A stretch of DNA of 64,000 nucleotides from Candidatus Thalassarchaeum sp. (lineage in GTDB: Archaea; Thermoplasmatota; Poseidoniia; Poseidoniales; Thalassarchaeaceae). The position numbers were made by a program, and so were the translations under genes. The notes under the pieces are model-generated. The model was given only the letters and a program-made list of their open reading frames with translations, searched no databases and was not told where the DNA came from. Below are positions 50,128 to 58,657 of this stretch, piece after piece (the stretch's first letter is position 1; each line of letters starts with the position of its first letter). The DNA is taken from contig JADHRW010000003.1 of NCBI GenBank assembly GCA_016777225.1, forward strand, positions 1 to 64,000, given 5' to 3'.

Positions 50128-51336
50128 GTGAATGACTACGATTACGATGTTGTCGTTGTAGGGGCAGGACCTATTGGAGGGTATCTTGCCAATAAATTAG
50201 CAAACAAAAAAATTAGTGTTTTGATTTTAGAAGAGCACGCAGAAATAGGGAGGCCATTTCAATGTGCAGGACTTGTTAACCCCAAAGCAATGGAATCTGT
50301 CAAACTAGAGGATACAGTACTAACACCAATTTGGGGAGCTAGAATTTACAGTCCTGAAGGTACACTAGTAGAAATAGGTCAAAAAGAGAAAATAAGGACT
50401 TGGTCGGTTTGTAGGAAATTATTTGATGAAGCAGTAGTTAATCAGGCAATAAAGTCGGGAGCTAAAATATGGTTATCGAGTAAACCGACGGACATGAAAA
50501 TCACTAAAGAAAAAGTCGAAATGATTATCAATACCCCAGAAGGTAAAAAGAAGATTACCTCGAAATTAGTATGTGGAGCTGATGGTGCACATTCTTGGGT
50601 TAGAAGAACTATGCGCTTAGGAAGACCAAAAGAAACTATGATTGGAATGCAGATAGAAGTCACTGGATACGTAGGTACAGAAGGAAAATTGGATATGTAT
50701 ACTGGATCAGAGATTTCTCCTGGATTTTTTGCATGGGCGATACCTTCTGGAGAAACAACAAGAATTGGCGTATGGAGTCAAACAAAATATATTGGCGATA
50801 AATCCTGTGAAGATTTATTGAATGAATTGATGAGAAACGGAAAGTGGAGTTACCGTTTCAAAGATTGCAAAGAGGTTGGTAGATTTGTAGGTTCCGTACC
50901 TAGTGGGATATTGAAGAAAACAACAAAATCGAGAGTTGCTCTATTTGGAGACGCAGCAGGTATCTGTAAACCAACAACAGGTGGTGGAATAGGCCCTGGT
51001 TTCGCTCATATTGATTTGATTTTAGATGACTTATCTAGAATTATTAAATTAAATAAACTAGAACAAAAAGATCTTATTGTTATCGAAAAGAAGTTAGATA
51101 GAATGAGGAAATCTCAAAATAGGGCTAGAGGGTTGAGAGACGCGTTCTTATCTCAATCAAGCGATGACGAATTGGAAGAAATTTTCAAAATTTGGGCTAA
51201 GCCTGAAGTAATATCAATGATAAATGAGGTAGGAGAAATAGAGAATCCTATACCATTAGGGACAAAAATGTTGAAGGATATACCAGAATTTAGAAAATTA
51301 GCAGGTAAAGCAATTAAGTCTGTATTATGGGGTTAA
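50128..51336 (+). CDS. Geranylgeranyl reductase-family flavoprotein (archaeal lipid saturation)
   Basis: 402 residues from a GTG start. The N-terminal FAD loop VVVVGAGPIGGYLANKLA and EEHAEIGRPFQCAGLVNP, the middle LVCGADGAHSWVRR and the C-terminal ALFGDAAGICKPTTGGGIGPG are diagnostic of this family. It reduces the double bonds of digeranylgeranylglycerophospholipid to give saturated isoprenoid lipids. The Cys near residue 47 in QCAG is conserved in archaeal reductases. Several paralogues exist in many archaea, so the exact substrate is inferred. The next gene follows after 3 bases. Confidence 0.88.
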   Translation: MNDYDYDVVVVGAGPIGGYLANKLANKKISVLILEEHAEIGRPFQCAGLVNPKAMESVKLEDTVLTPIWGARIYSPEGTLVEIGQKEKIRTWSVCRKLFDEAVVNQAIKSGAKIWLSSKPTDMKITKEKVEMIINTPEGKKKITSKLVCGADGAHSWVRRTMRLGRPKETMIGMQIEVTGYVGTEGKLDMYTGSEISPGFFAWAIPSGETTRIGVWSQTKYIGDKSCEDLLNELMRNGKWSYRFKDCKEVGRFVGSVPSGILKKTTKSRVALFGDAAGICKPTTGGGIGPGFAHIDLILDDLSRIIKLNKLEQKDLIVIEKKLDRMRKSQNRARGLRDAFLSQSSDDELEEIFKIWAKPEVISMINEVGEIENPIPLGTKMLKDIPEFRKLAGKAIKSVLWG

Positions 51337-51339
51337 CTA

Positions 51340-52437
51340 ATGGAAAAGTCAGTACAGAGAATTCGATACCCACCATTCGAATATTCTGATATGATACCAA
51401 GTCAAATACCTATTATTGAGGTGATATTAGAATCACAGAATAAACCACCTCCAGCATTCAAAATAGGAATGGAAAATAATTGGATAGTTGAATGGAGAAA
51501 AGTTACTGAGGATGATAAAAATTTACCAATTATTAGTGGAGAAGTATCAAAAGAAACCTTTCCTTTTCTTATGAGAACAAGAAATGGGTGGTACATAGAC
51601 CCAGATCCTTTACATTACAGAGCGCGAAAAATGATTACACCTGCCGTAATATTAATAATTACAAGCTTATTTTTACGAGCAATTACACCAGTTATAGATA
51701 AAATATCATTTTCATCACCAATATTAGATATCCTTAGTAACTCTGTAAGAATAGGGCAGTTAGATTATCCTATATTCCTATTTATTGTGTTCCCAATACT
51801 TATTTCGCCTATGTTTTTTAGAATGACAGCGAATATGAAAGATATAAGAAGACAAAATATGTTGATTAAAAATCCTATTGACCCTCCTGTAATATCTATA
51901 ATTAAAAAGAATAATAAGATAATAATATCTAAAATGAAAATATCTAAAGAACTCAAGGTAAGTAGAGCGAGGATACAAGTTGGAATCGCAGTACCTGAAA
52001 GAAGGATGATATTGGAGTCACAAGGCAAAAAAGAAGGCGAACAAACAATTCCTGGAATGTCAACCCCTCTACCTGAAAGAAGAATCACTACAGGTGAGGA
52101 ATTAGGAACAGGAGTAGGGGAATCAACGCCAATGACTGTTGCCCACAGAAGATTAATGATGTTAGAACCTATGAGAGTTCTAGATCCGGGACAATGGAAA
52201 TATTTAGAAAATAATATTAAAAATGAGTTTGAGTTATTGGGTCCTGAAAAATTATGGCCCGGTTCTATTTATTCAGGACTTATTGCAGTACATTGGGAAT
52301 TAATTATTGAATTCGTGACCAATGAAGGAACAAAGATGAAATGGGTTAGACCTTTAAAAATGGAAAATTATCATCACAAAATAGAAATTAAGGAATTACC
52401 AGTAAGAAGCGGTAGATTAGAGCTTTCAGACTATTAG
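51340..52437 (+). CDS. Membrane protein of unknown function downstream of the geranylgeranyl reductase
   Basis: 365 residues. A soluble N-terminal part of about 90 residues is followed by two hydrophobic segments (about 97-112 and 140-162), then a charged region with many Arg and Lys residues, and a C-terminal part rich in beta strand (GLIAVHWELIIEFV and KMKWVRPLKM). It may be a membrane-anchored cytosolic protein. No family is recognised. It is 3 bases after the reductase gene, so it is likely co-transcribed and could act in lipid metabolism, though nothing in it shows that. It converges with the mqnC-like gene, overlapping by 4 bases. Confidence 0.65.
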   Translation: MEKSVQRIRYPPFEYSDMIPSQIPIIEVILESQNKPPPAFKIGMENNWIVEWRKVTEDDKNLPIISGEVSKETFPFLMRTRNGWYIDPDPLHYRARKMITPAVILIITSLFLRAITPVIDKISFSSPILDILSNSVRIGQLDYPIFLFIVFPILISPMFFRMTANMKDIRRQNMLIKNPIDPPVISIIKKNNKIIISKMKISKELKVSRARIQVGIAVPERRMILESQGKKEGEQTIPGMSTPLPERRITTGEELGTGVGESTPMTVAHRRLMMLEPMRVLDPGQWKYLENNIKNEFELLGPEKLWPGSIYSGLIAVHWELIIEFVTNEGTKMKWVRPLKMENYHHKIEIKELPVRSGRLELSDY

Positions 52438-53600
52438 TTTTGTATTGGTACTGCAGCCACTAAATCTCTTTTTTCTAATAATAATGTTTCAAGGTGATTA
52501 TAGTCTGAATCTCTCTTGACTGGAGAAAAACCCGATCTAATAATCGAATTTTGCAGTTCTTCTTCTTTGGCTAATATTTTTTTAGTACCTGATGCCGATA
52601 CTACATTTTCTTCCATCATTGTAGAACCTGCATCATCAGCACCAGCTAATATGGCCATCTGAGCTACACCAAGTCCCATAGTGGGCCAAGATGCTTGAAT
52701 ATGGTCAATATTATCAAAAAATAATCTTGAAACAGAAATATGCCTTAGATATTCGACAGGACCTGCACCCAATTCTATTCTATTTCTTCCGCGATTTCTT
52801 TTACCAAACGAATTATTTTCTAGTTGAACTGGCCATGCAACAAAGGACGTAAATCCAACTCTACCAAGAGATAAAGCATTATCTTGCATAATCCTAATTC
52901 TATCCATATGAAGTACTCTGTGATTATTTGTTTCTCCAAAACCAAATACATTAGTGGCAGATGTTGTGAGACCTAATTCTTGAGCCTCAGACATTACCCT
53001 TAACCAATTATCTGCTGAACCTTTTTTCGGAGAAATGTCAAGTCTTACATCATCAACTAGCATTTCTGCACCACCGCCGGGCAAGCCATGCATACCTGCA
53101 TCTGCTAATTGCACCAGAACTTCTAAAGTACTCATGCCACAAACATCCGCAATTCCTTCGATTTCAATAGGTGAAAAACAATCTAAAGAAATAGTTGGGT
53201 GCTTTTTACGGATATTAGAGATCAAATCAAGATACCAATCAAGACCCAGTTCGGGATTAACACCACCTTGCATAAGAATTCTTGACCCACCAATATTTTC
53301 TAATTCAGAGATTCTTTGACTAATCTCATCAAATGTCTGAGTATATACTTCTGGATGACCAGGAGGGCGATAAAATGAACAAAATTGACAGTTAATAGTA
53401 CAAATATTAGTATAATTAATATTACGATCAACCAAATAAGTGACGCCATTACCAGGAACTTGTATTTTTCTTCTAGCAAGAGAAACATGCATCAAATCAT
53501 TGATATCTGCTTCATCATATAGAATAGTCGCATCATTTATAGTTAGTCTTGGAGCATCTGGAGAAAGTTGCTCTAGAAGTATTTCTTTCCATTTACGCAT
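52434..53600 (-). CDS. mqnC: MqnC-type radical SAM enzyme (dehypoxanthinyl futalosine cyclase)
   Basis: About 388 residues from the ATG at 53600; a GTG at 53609 adds three residues. The radical SAM motif is CTINCQFCSF (CxxxCxxC). MqnC-like features are QGGVNPELGLDWYLDLI, FSPIEIEG, the GLPGGGAEML loop (CofH has GTAAE there), and the C-terminal ASWPTMG and GADDAGSTMMEENVV. MqnC catalyses spiro-cyclisation in the futalosine route to menaquinone. Its relative CofH acts in F420 synthesis and is the main alternative. The start overlaps the end of the peptidase gene (ATGCGTAA), so the two are coupled. Confidence 0.8.
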   Translation of the reverse strand: MRKWKEILLEQLSPDAPRLTINDATILYDEADINDLMHVSLARRKIQVPGNGVTYLVDRNINYTNICTINCQFCSFYRPPGHPEVYTQTFDEISQRISELENIGGSRILMQGGVNPELGLDWYLDLISNIRKKHPTISLDCFSPIEIEGIADVCGMSTLEVLVQLADAGMHGLPGGGAEMLVDDVRLDISPKKGSADNWLRVMSEAQELGLTTSATNVFGFGETNNHRVLHMDRIRIMQDNALSLGRVGFTSFVAWPVQLENNSFGKRNRGRNRIELGAGPVEYLRHISVSRLFFDNIDHIQASWPTMGLGVAQMAILAGADDAGSTMMEENVVSASGTKKILAKEEELQNSIIRSGFSPVKRDSDYNHLETLLLEKRDLVAAVPIQN

Positions 53601-54921
53601 TATTTTCACTCAAACCATTTCCGATTAATGACTCTATTTCCGATATCTCTTTAGGACATTCGGATGTTAAAACTACGGGACCTGTATCTGTAATGAGCAC
53701 ATCATCTTCTATTCGGATTCCAATACCAGAGTATCTAGAAGGAATCTCAATATCAGTCCTCCAACTTCCAAAATATAATCCCGGTTCAACAGTTAGAACC
53801 ATACCTGACTGCAGTATTCTTTCAGGACTCTTATCACCCTGTCTTCCACCACCAACATCATGTACATCAAGGCCTAACATGTGTCCAGTACCATGCATAA
53901 AGAAATTCCTAAACTTACCATCATAATTTTCACCAAGGGCTTCTTCAAAACTACATTTCAATATACCTAAATCAATTAATCCTTGCGCGAGAACTTCTGA
54001 TGCGGCATGATGCATTGCACTCCAAGGAGCACCAACTTGGCATGCATTTATCCCAGCAATTTCTGCCCTAAGTACAAGGCTATAGATTTCTTTTTGTGGA
54101 ATAGTAAATTTCCCATTAACTGGCCAAGTTCTTGTTATATCGGATGCATAGCCATATACTTCGCAACCAGCATCTACCAAAACTAAATTGCCTTCATTAA
54201 CTACAATATCATTAGAATTGTAATGTAAAATTGTAGCATTATCTCCACCGCCCACTATTGAATTATAACTAGTACAACTCTTATTTGATGAGAAATACGA
54301 CTCAATAATCGACTGGAGCTCCCATTCACCTATTCCTGAAAAAGTCTTCTTCATTCCTTCAATATGAGCTAAAGAAGCCAAAGATGCAGATTTTTTCATT
54401 AATTTAATTTCACCCTCAGATTTAATTACACGCATATTATCTAGAATCTCTCTAGGGTCGAGTACCTCTGAACCTGATTTATGAATTATTTGATCTAGTA
54501 AACTATTAGACCCAGGAATTGAATATATTTTATTGAAATTTTTGACTTTTTCAGAAATTATTTCGTCAATATCAGTTAAGGAATGGGCCTCATCGATTGG
54601 CCAATTAGAAGAGGCACCTTCGACTCCAACTCTTCGACCTTCCCAAATTTCAGCTTTAGTATCTCTAGGTTGAACGAAAATTGAAGTAACCCAAGTGCCA
54701 GATGTTCTATATGCCATAAATACAGCTTCAGGAGCATCCCAACCACATAAATATAGCATATATGAACTAGCACGATAAGGATAAGTAGTATCATTAGATC
54801 GGTAAGAAATCGGATTCGTTGGAATCAAAACTATACTATCATTTGGTAAATCATTAAGGAAAAGTTCCTGACGAATTCGATAATCTTCCATTGGAAGAGG
54901 AAGCCTACTGGTAGTCTTCAT
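53593..54921 (-). CDS. pepP: Xaa-Pro aminopeptidase (M24B)
   Basis: 442 residues. An N-terminal creatinase-like domain (1 to about 170) leads into the M24 pita-bread fold. Metal ligands are at VLVDAGCEVYGYASDITRTWP (two Asp), HGTGHMLGLDVHDVGG (His), LTVEPGLYFG (Glu) and IRIEDDVLIT (Glu), the full set of five. It removes N-terminal residues preceding proline. The dedicated promoter lies in the 43 bases between its ATG and the end of the next upstream gene. Together with PAN and the M6 protease it fits peptide-based nutrition. Confidence 0.95.
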   Translation of the reverse strand: MKTTSRLPLPMEDYRIRQELFLNDLPNDSIVLIPTNPISYRSNDTTYPYRASSYMLYLCGWDAPEAVFMAYRTSGTWVTSIFVQPRDTKAEIWEGRRVGVEGASSNWPIDEAHSLTDIDEIISEKVKNFNKIYSIPGSNSLLDQIIHKSGSEVLDPREILDNMRVIKSEGEIKLMKKSASLASLAHIEGMKKTFSGIGEWELQSIIESYFSSNKSCTSYNSIVGGGDNATILHYNSNDIVVNEGNLVLVDAGCEVYGYASDITRTWPVNGKFTIPQKEIYSLVLRAEIAGINACQVGAPWSAMHHAASEVLAQGLIDLGILKCSFEEALGENYDGKFRNFFMHGTGHMLGLDVHDVGGGRQGDKSPERILQSGMVLTVEPGLYFGSWRTDIEIPSRYSGIGIRIEDDVLITDTGPVVLTSECPKEISEIESLIGNGLSENNA

Positions 54922-54964
54922 GTTTGGATGGGGGTGGACATCTCTTATCTATTTGTGTAATATA

Positions 54965-56452
54965 CTATTTTCCTTTGGTCCATTTGGGTATTGAAGAACT
55001 ATCAGAATCTTTCCTAAATCGATAAAACACAGATGTAATTAAGAAAAGAAATGAAATTAATAGAATTATTATAGGATATGGCAAATTATCACCTACATCA
55101 GGATTGATTAGTTTAACACTTACAGAAGAGAAGTCACCATCATCGTCCATAACATCGAGTCTTAGTACTATTGATTCATCATTAATATTAGATTCAGGCC
55201 AAACTAACTTACGTTCGCATCCTTCGAAAATAGTGACAGTATTGACTGACCAAATACATCTTAAATTGTCTATATCGTTTTCAGTGTCTTCTGAATTAGA
55301 ACCATCAACAATTATTTCTTCAAAACTTATAATTTCTAATTCATCACCATCAAACACTTCTAAACCATTGATGAATAAAGATGTGGAAGGTAGCATATTA
55401 CTGACAGAAAAGGTGTATTCTTCTCTAGAAGATAATCCACCAAGATCCATAACTTCTAATTGTAGAGTATAATCAGCAGATTTTTTAGTATCTAATACAA
55501 AAATATCTTGATTTAATCCTTCATGAATAATTATTTCACTATTTCTTGAGCTTGTACATGTCCAAATATAGTATAATTCATCCTCACTCCAAATTGGATC
55601 TTCAGACAGTGATGCATCGATAATCAAATCAGAATTATCTTCAAACTGATTAAATGGCTCATCTGCAATAGAAATAACAGGTGCTAGATTATTTAATTTA
55701 AGGGACATACAAGTATAAACATCATATTCGAGAAGCGAATTATCAGATTCAATTAAAATAATTAATTCGTACCAACCGTCTGGTTTTGAGCTCAAATCAA
55801 AATTATGAACAAAAGAAAAATCGTCTCCAAACTGAGGAGAGACTATGTTTTGTTCGCTATATGTTATTTCGTTACTACAAGTTTCTACGAATGTCACATA
55901 ACGATTCAAATAAATTTGAATTGATGAAGGCGGGATGCCGTGAATATCTTTCGCTTGGGCTTCTATAACTAATTCTCCGTTTATCCAATCTAAGTCATTA
56001 GGATTAGAAATGAGCATAGAATAATTTGAGTCAGGCACATACATATTATTCAATATAAAAAATGGCATACTGTTATGAGAAATGATAGTATCATCATGTG
56101 TGACAAATATATTAAATTCACAAGAGCAAGAAAAGTAGTCTATTGGATCGACAGAAACTTCCCATTCTAATGAGAAGTAATCATCACTAATTTCGGTTAA
56201 ACTTTCAGATAAAACATTGAAATCACCCCAATTAAATTTGAATCCTGTAGAGTTCTGAATATCCCAAGAAACAATTATTTCATCTTCAGAGCTAATTACA
56301 GTCCCAGAAAGAATTTTCTCTTCATCAAGTAATTCACCAAAAGAAAAATCAAAACCAATTGAAACATCAATTTCTTCTGAATCTGCATAAACAGAATCAA
56401 TAGGGGAAAAGATACAAAATGCAGAAATTAAGCCTATCAGTATTACTCTCAC
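54965..56452 (-). CDS. Secreted, membrane-anchored surface protein with Ig/PKD-like repeats (unknown)
   Basis: 495 residues, start GTG 56452. A signal peptide (MRVILIGLISAFCIFSPIDSV) opens the protein and a single helix near residues 465-485 followed by a short basic tail anchors it. The long outside part is acidic and beta-rich with several cysteines. Around residues 260-450 are PKD- or Ig-like patterns: PVISIADEPFNQFEDNSDLIIDAS-type, YIWTCTSS, and DGSNSEDTENDIDNLRCIWSV, with D-x-D-x calcium-type loops. This is the profile of archaeal cell-surface proteins. No catalytic motif is seen. Confidence 0.72.
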   Translation of the reverse strand: MRVILIGLISAFCIFSPIDSVYADSEEIDVSIGFDFSFGELLDEEKILSGTVISSEDEIIVSWDIQNSTGFKFNWGDFNVLSESLTEISDDYFSLEWEVSVDPIDYFSCSCEFNIFVTHDDTIISHNSMPFFILNNMYVPDSNYSMLISNPNDLDWINGELVIEAQAKDIHGIPPSSIQIYLNRYVTFVETCSNEITYSEQNIVSPQFGDDFSFVHNFDLSSKPDGWYELIILIESDNSLLEYDVYTCMSLKLNNLAPVISIADEPFNQFEDNSDLIIDASLSEDPIWSEDELYYIWTCTSSRNSEIIIHEGLNQDIFVLDTKKSADYTLQLEVMDLGGLSSREEYTFSVSNMLPSTSLFINGLEVFDGDELEIISFEEIIVDGSNSEDTENDIDNLRCIWSVNTVTIFEGCERKLVWPESNINDESIVLRLDVMDDDGDFSSVSVKLINPDVGDNLPYPIIILLISFLFLITSVFYRFRKDSDSSSIPKWTKGK

Positions 56453-56504
56453 ATACCTCTGGAATCACATTATGGTATTGAACCCCATCCATAAAAGAAT
56501 CATT

Positions 56505-57611
56505 TTATCTGTCTGATATTTGCATTTGCCATGATAATTCATCTAACCACAGGGCTAAGGTTCTCCGGTTGACAAACTCGTGACTAGCCTGTGCTGTAAG
56601 TACACACTCACACGCGGCAGCAGCTAATACTACTGCAGAAGACATAGGGAATTGATGTCCTAATGCCGCAGCTAAAGCAGTAGCCGCTGCATCATGAAGG
56701 CCGATTTGCTGAGATGGTGAAGGAGCAGAACAAGCGATATATTCGATATTTCCATCTGCCTCATATAAAGTAACACCATCAATTCCACCTAGAACAAGTA
56801 AAGATTCCCAATTATATGTCTTAATTAGACTGAATGCAGCTTCTTCAGCGCTATCTAACATTAATCTTCTTCTTAATAAGTCAAGACCTAGTATCTCAAA
56901 AAGTACCACAGTTGCTCCACGACTTCTCTCTAGTCCTGTCAGTTTAGGATCTACAATTGATGGAATGGAATTATTTTTAGCACATTGAATTAACTTCTGA
57001 GCACCTACATCAGTAAGAACGCCTTTATCATAATCTGAGATTACAAGTGCACAACTATCAGGTATTGATTCAAGAGTCTTATCAACTAGCCTATTGCTTA
57101 CTCCAACATCAAGTTCTTCCAGTGACTCTCTATCTGCCTGGAGAAGAATTTGAGATTTATCTAATAAACTCTGACGACTACCAAAAAATCTTATTTTAGT
57201 TAATGTTTGACGTCCAGGGACTGTTTCTATCCCATCAATTGGCAAACCATCTGATAAAAACTGGTTTTTAATTACTTCACCTTCTCTATCATCACCTACG
57301 CATGAAAAAATTGATACATTAAGGCCTAAAGAGCCTAAACCTCTAGCAATATGAGCGGCTGCGCCAGGTGATTCTTCTGAACGTTGAATTTTCAGTACAG
57401 GGACAGGGGCGGTGGAAATTAATCTATTAGAATACCCATGATAGTATCTATCTAACATTATGTCCCCAATTAAGGTAACTTTAGATGAACCCATTTGATC
57501 TAAAAGACCTCTCAAATCTTTCAATATTTTTACCCTTTGTCGTGGTTCGTCATCCATGTTATCATACCCGCGACTACCATCACATGAATGATATTTTGCA
57601 ACCGTCGACAT
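56505..57611 (-). CDS. PfkB-family sugar kinase, RfaE/HldE-like
   Basis: 368 residues. The N-terminal half aligns with the heptose-7-phosphate kinase domain of HldE/RfaE: GDIMLDRYYHGYSNRLISTAPVPVLK, GAAAHIARGLGSLGLNVSIFSCVGDD and ISDYDKGVLTD. In PfkB kinases the catalytic Asp sits in GAGDT; here the matching segment is GLHDAAATALAAAL, so the Asp is kept but the anion-hole GAG is altered. The function may be heptose or another sugar phosphate kinase, or an inactive relative. The cytidylyltransferase half of HldE is absent. It is divergent from endA (26 bases). Confidence 0.78.
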   Translation of the reverse strand: MSTVAKYHSCDGSRGYDNMDDEPRQRVKILKDLRGLLDQMGSSKVTLIGDIMLDRYYHGYSNRLISTAPVPVLKIQRSEESPGAAAHIARGLGSLGLNVSIFSCVGDDREGEVIKNQFLSDGLPIDGIETVPGRQTLTKIRFFGSRQSLLDKSQILLQADRESLEELDVGVSNRLVDKTLESIPDSCALVISDYDKGVLTDVGAQKLIQCAKNNSIPSIVDPKLTGLERSRGATVVLFEILGLDLLRRRLMLDSAEEAAFSLIKTYNWESLLVLGGIDGVTLYEADGNIEYIACSAPSPSQQIGLHDAAATALAAALGHQFPMSSAVVLAAAACECVLTAQASHEFVNRRTLALWLDELSWQMQISDR

Positions 57612-57637
57612 GAAAACAAGAACCCCTTCCTCAATTC

Positions 57638-58648
57638 ATGGAGCCGTACAATGACGGGTGGTTATATTCGGGTTCCGCTAGAGACAGATTATGGAATAAA
57701 TCTGCTATTGGTAAGAAAATTAATAATAAATTACTTTTAACTTCTTCCGAAGTAATTTTTTGCCACAATCATAGACACATAGATTGGCCAAATAATGAAT
57801 GGTTTGATAACGAAATAATAAAAAATCCAAATTTAATAAATGAATCAATAGTTATTGAGGCTCTGAGAGTCCCAGGGAATAAAGTAATGCTGACAAAATT
57901 CTTTGAAAAAGAAGAAAAAGAAAAATGTCATATAGATACTTGGGCCTTAAGATGGAATTCAAATAATCACCCAAGGAAAGACCAACCTGAATCTGAAGTA
58001 AGATGGTTTCATTCATCAGACTTGATAGATAGGGAAGATTTGCTATTATGGGCTGAAAGTGTTTATCTTAATGGAAGACTGGCAGAAGTACTAATTGTCG
58101 ATAATGAGCAGGCTGTAGTCACGTATAATATCACTTCAGAAAATCCTCAAGGAGAATTAGAAGCACTATCTCAAGTTATCTTAGACGAAATCGCAGGATT
58201 TAAAAGAACGATTATTGATAATGAGCGAGTTTTTGTCAATTATGAAAATCAATGGCCGTATGATCAAATTGGAATTGATTATGGTGGAGGCAGAATTATT
58301 GATGACATATCAGAAAAATTAATCATGGAAAATAGGGAATTATGGTCACCGGAAGTAAGTGTATTTTCAGATCTTTTATCGAGAGGTTTACACCCTAGGC
58401 CAGGTTTCAAATATGGCACTTTATGGAGATGTTATGACCAAAAAATAGGCACCGATCATGCTCCATGGTTGATTGTAAATCCATCTAATCAAACAATTAA
58501 TTGGGAAAATGCATGCTTAGCCTCAAGATTGGCATCAGGTGTAAATAAAATTTGGTTACAACCCCTAAAAATTAATGAAGAGTGGAATTATTTAGGAATT
58601 ATAAGACCGCCAGCTAATTCAAGATGGACGAATCCAATTAAAAAATAA
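57638..58648 (+). CDS. endA: tRNA-splicing endonuclease, two-domain archaeal type
   Basis: 336 residues, about twice the single-domain enzyme, so it belongs to the fused-repeat class that forms a dimer of pseudo-dimers. The C-terminal copy is complete: a VFSDLLSRGLHPRPGFKYG strand-helix with the catalytic Tyr, His in GTDHAPWLIV, and Lys in ASGVNKIWLQ. The N-terminal copy (YSGSARDRLWNKSAIGK and around) lacks the triad and is structural. It cuts bulge-helix-bulge motifs in pre-tRNA. The gene has its own promoter in the 26-base divergent gap with the kinase. Confidence 0.87.
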   Translation: MEPYNDGWLYSGSARDRLWNKSAIGKKINNKLLLTSSEVIFCHNHRHIDWPNNEWFDNEIIKNPNLINESIVIEALRVPGNKVMLTKFFEKEEKEKCHIDTWALRWNSNNHPRKDQPESEVRWFHSSDLIDREDLLLWAESVYLNGRLAEVLIVDNEQAVVTYNITSENPQGELEALSQVILDEIAGFKRTIIDNERVFVNYENQWPYDQIGIDYGGGRIIDDISEKLIMENRELWSPEVSVFSDLLSRGLHPRPGFKYGTLWRCYDQKIGTDHAPWLIVNPSNQTINWENACLASRLASGVNKIWLQPLKINEEWNYLGIIRPPANSRWTNPIKK

Positions 58649-58657
58649 ATAGAAACA

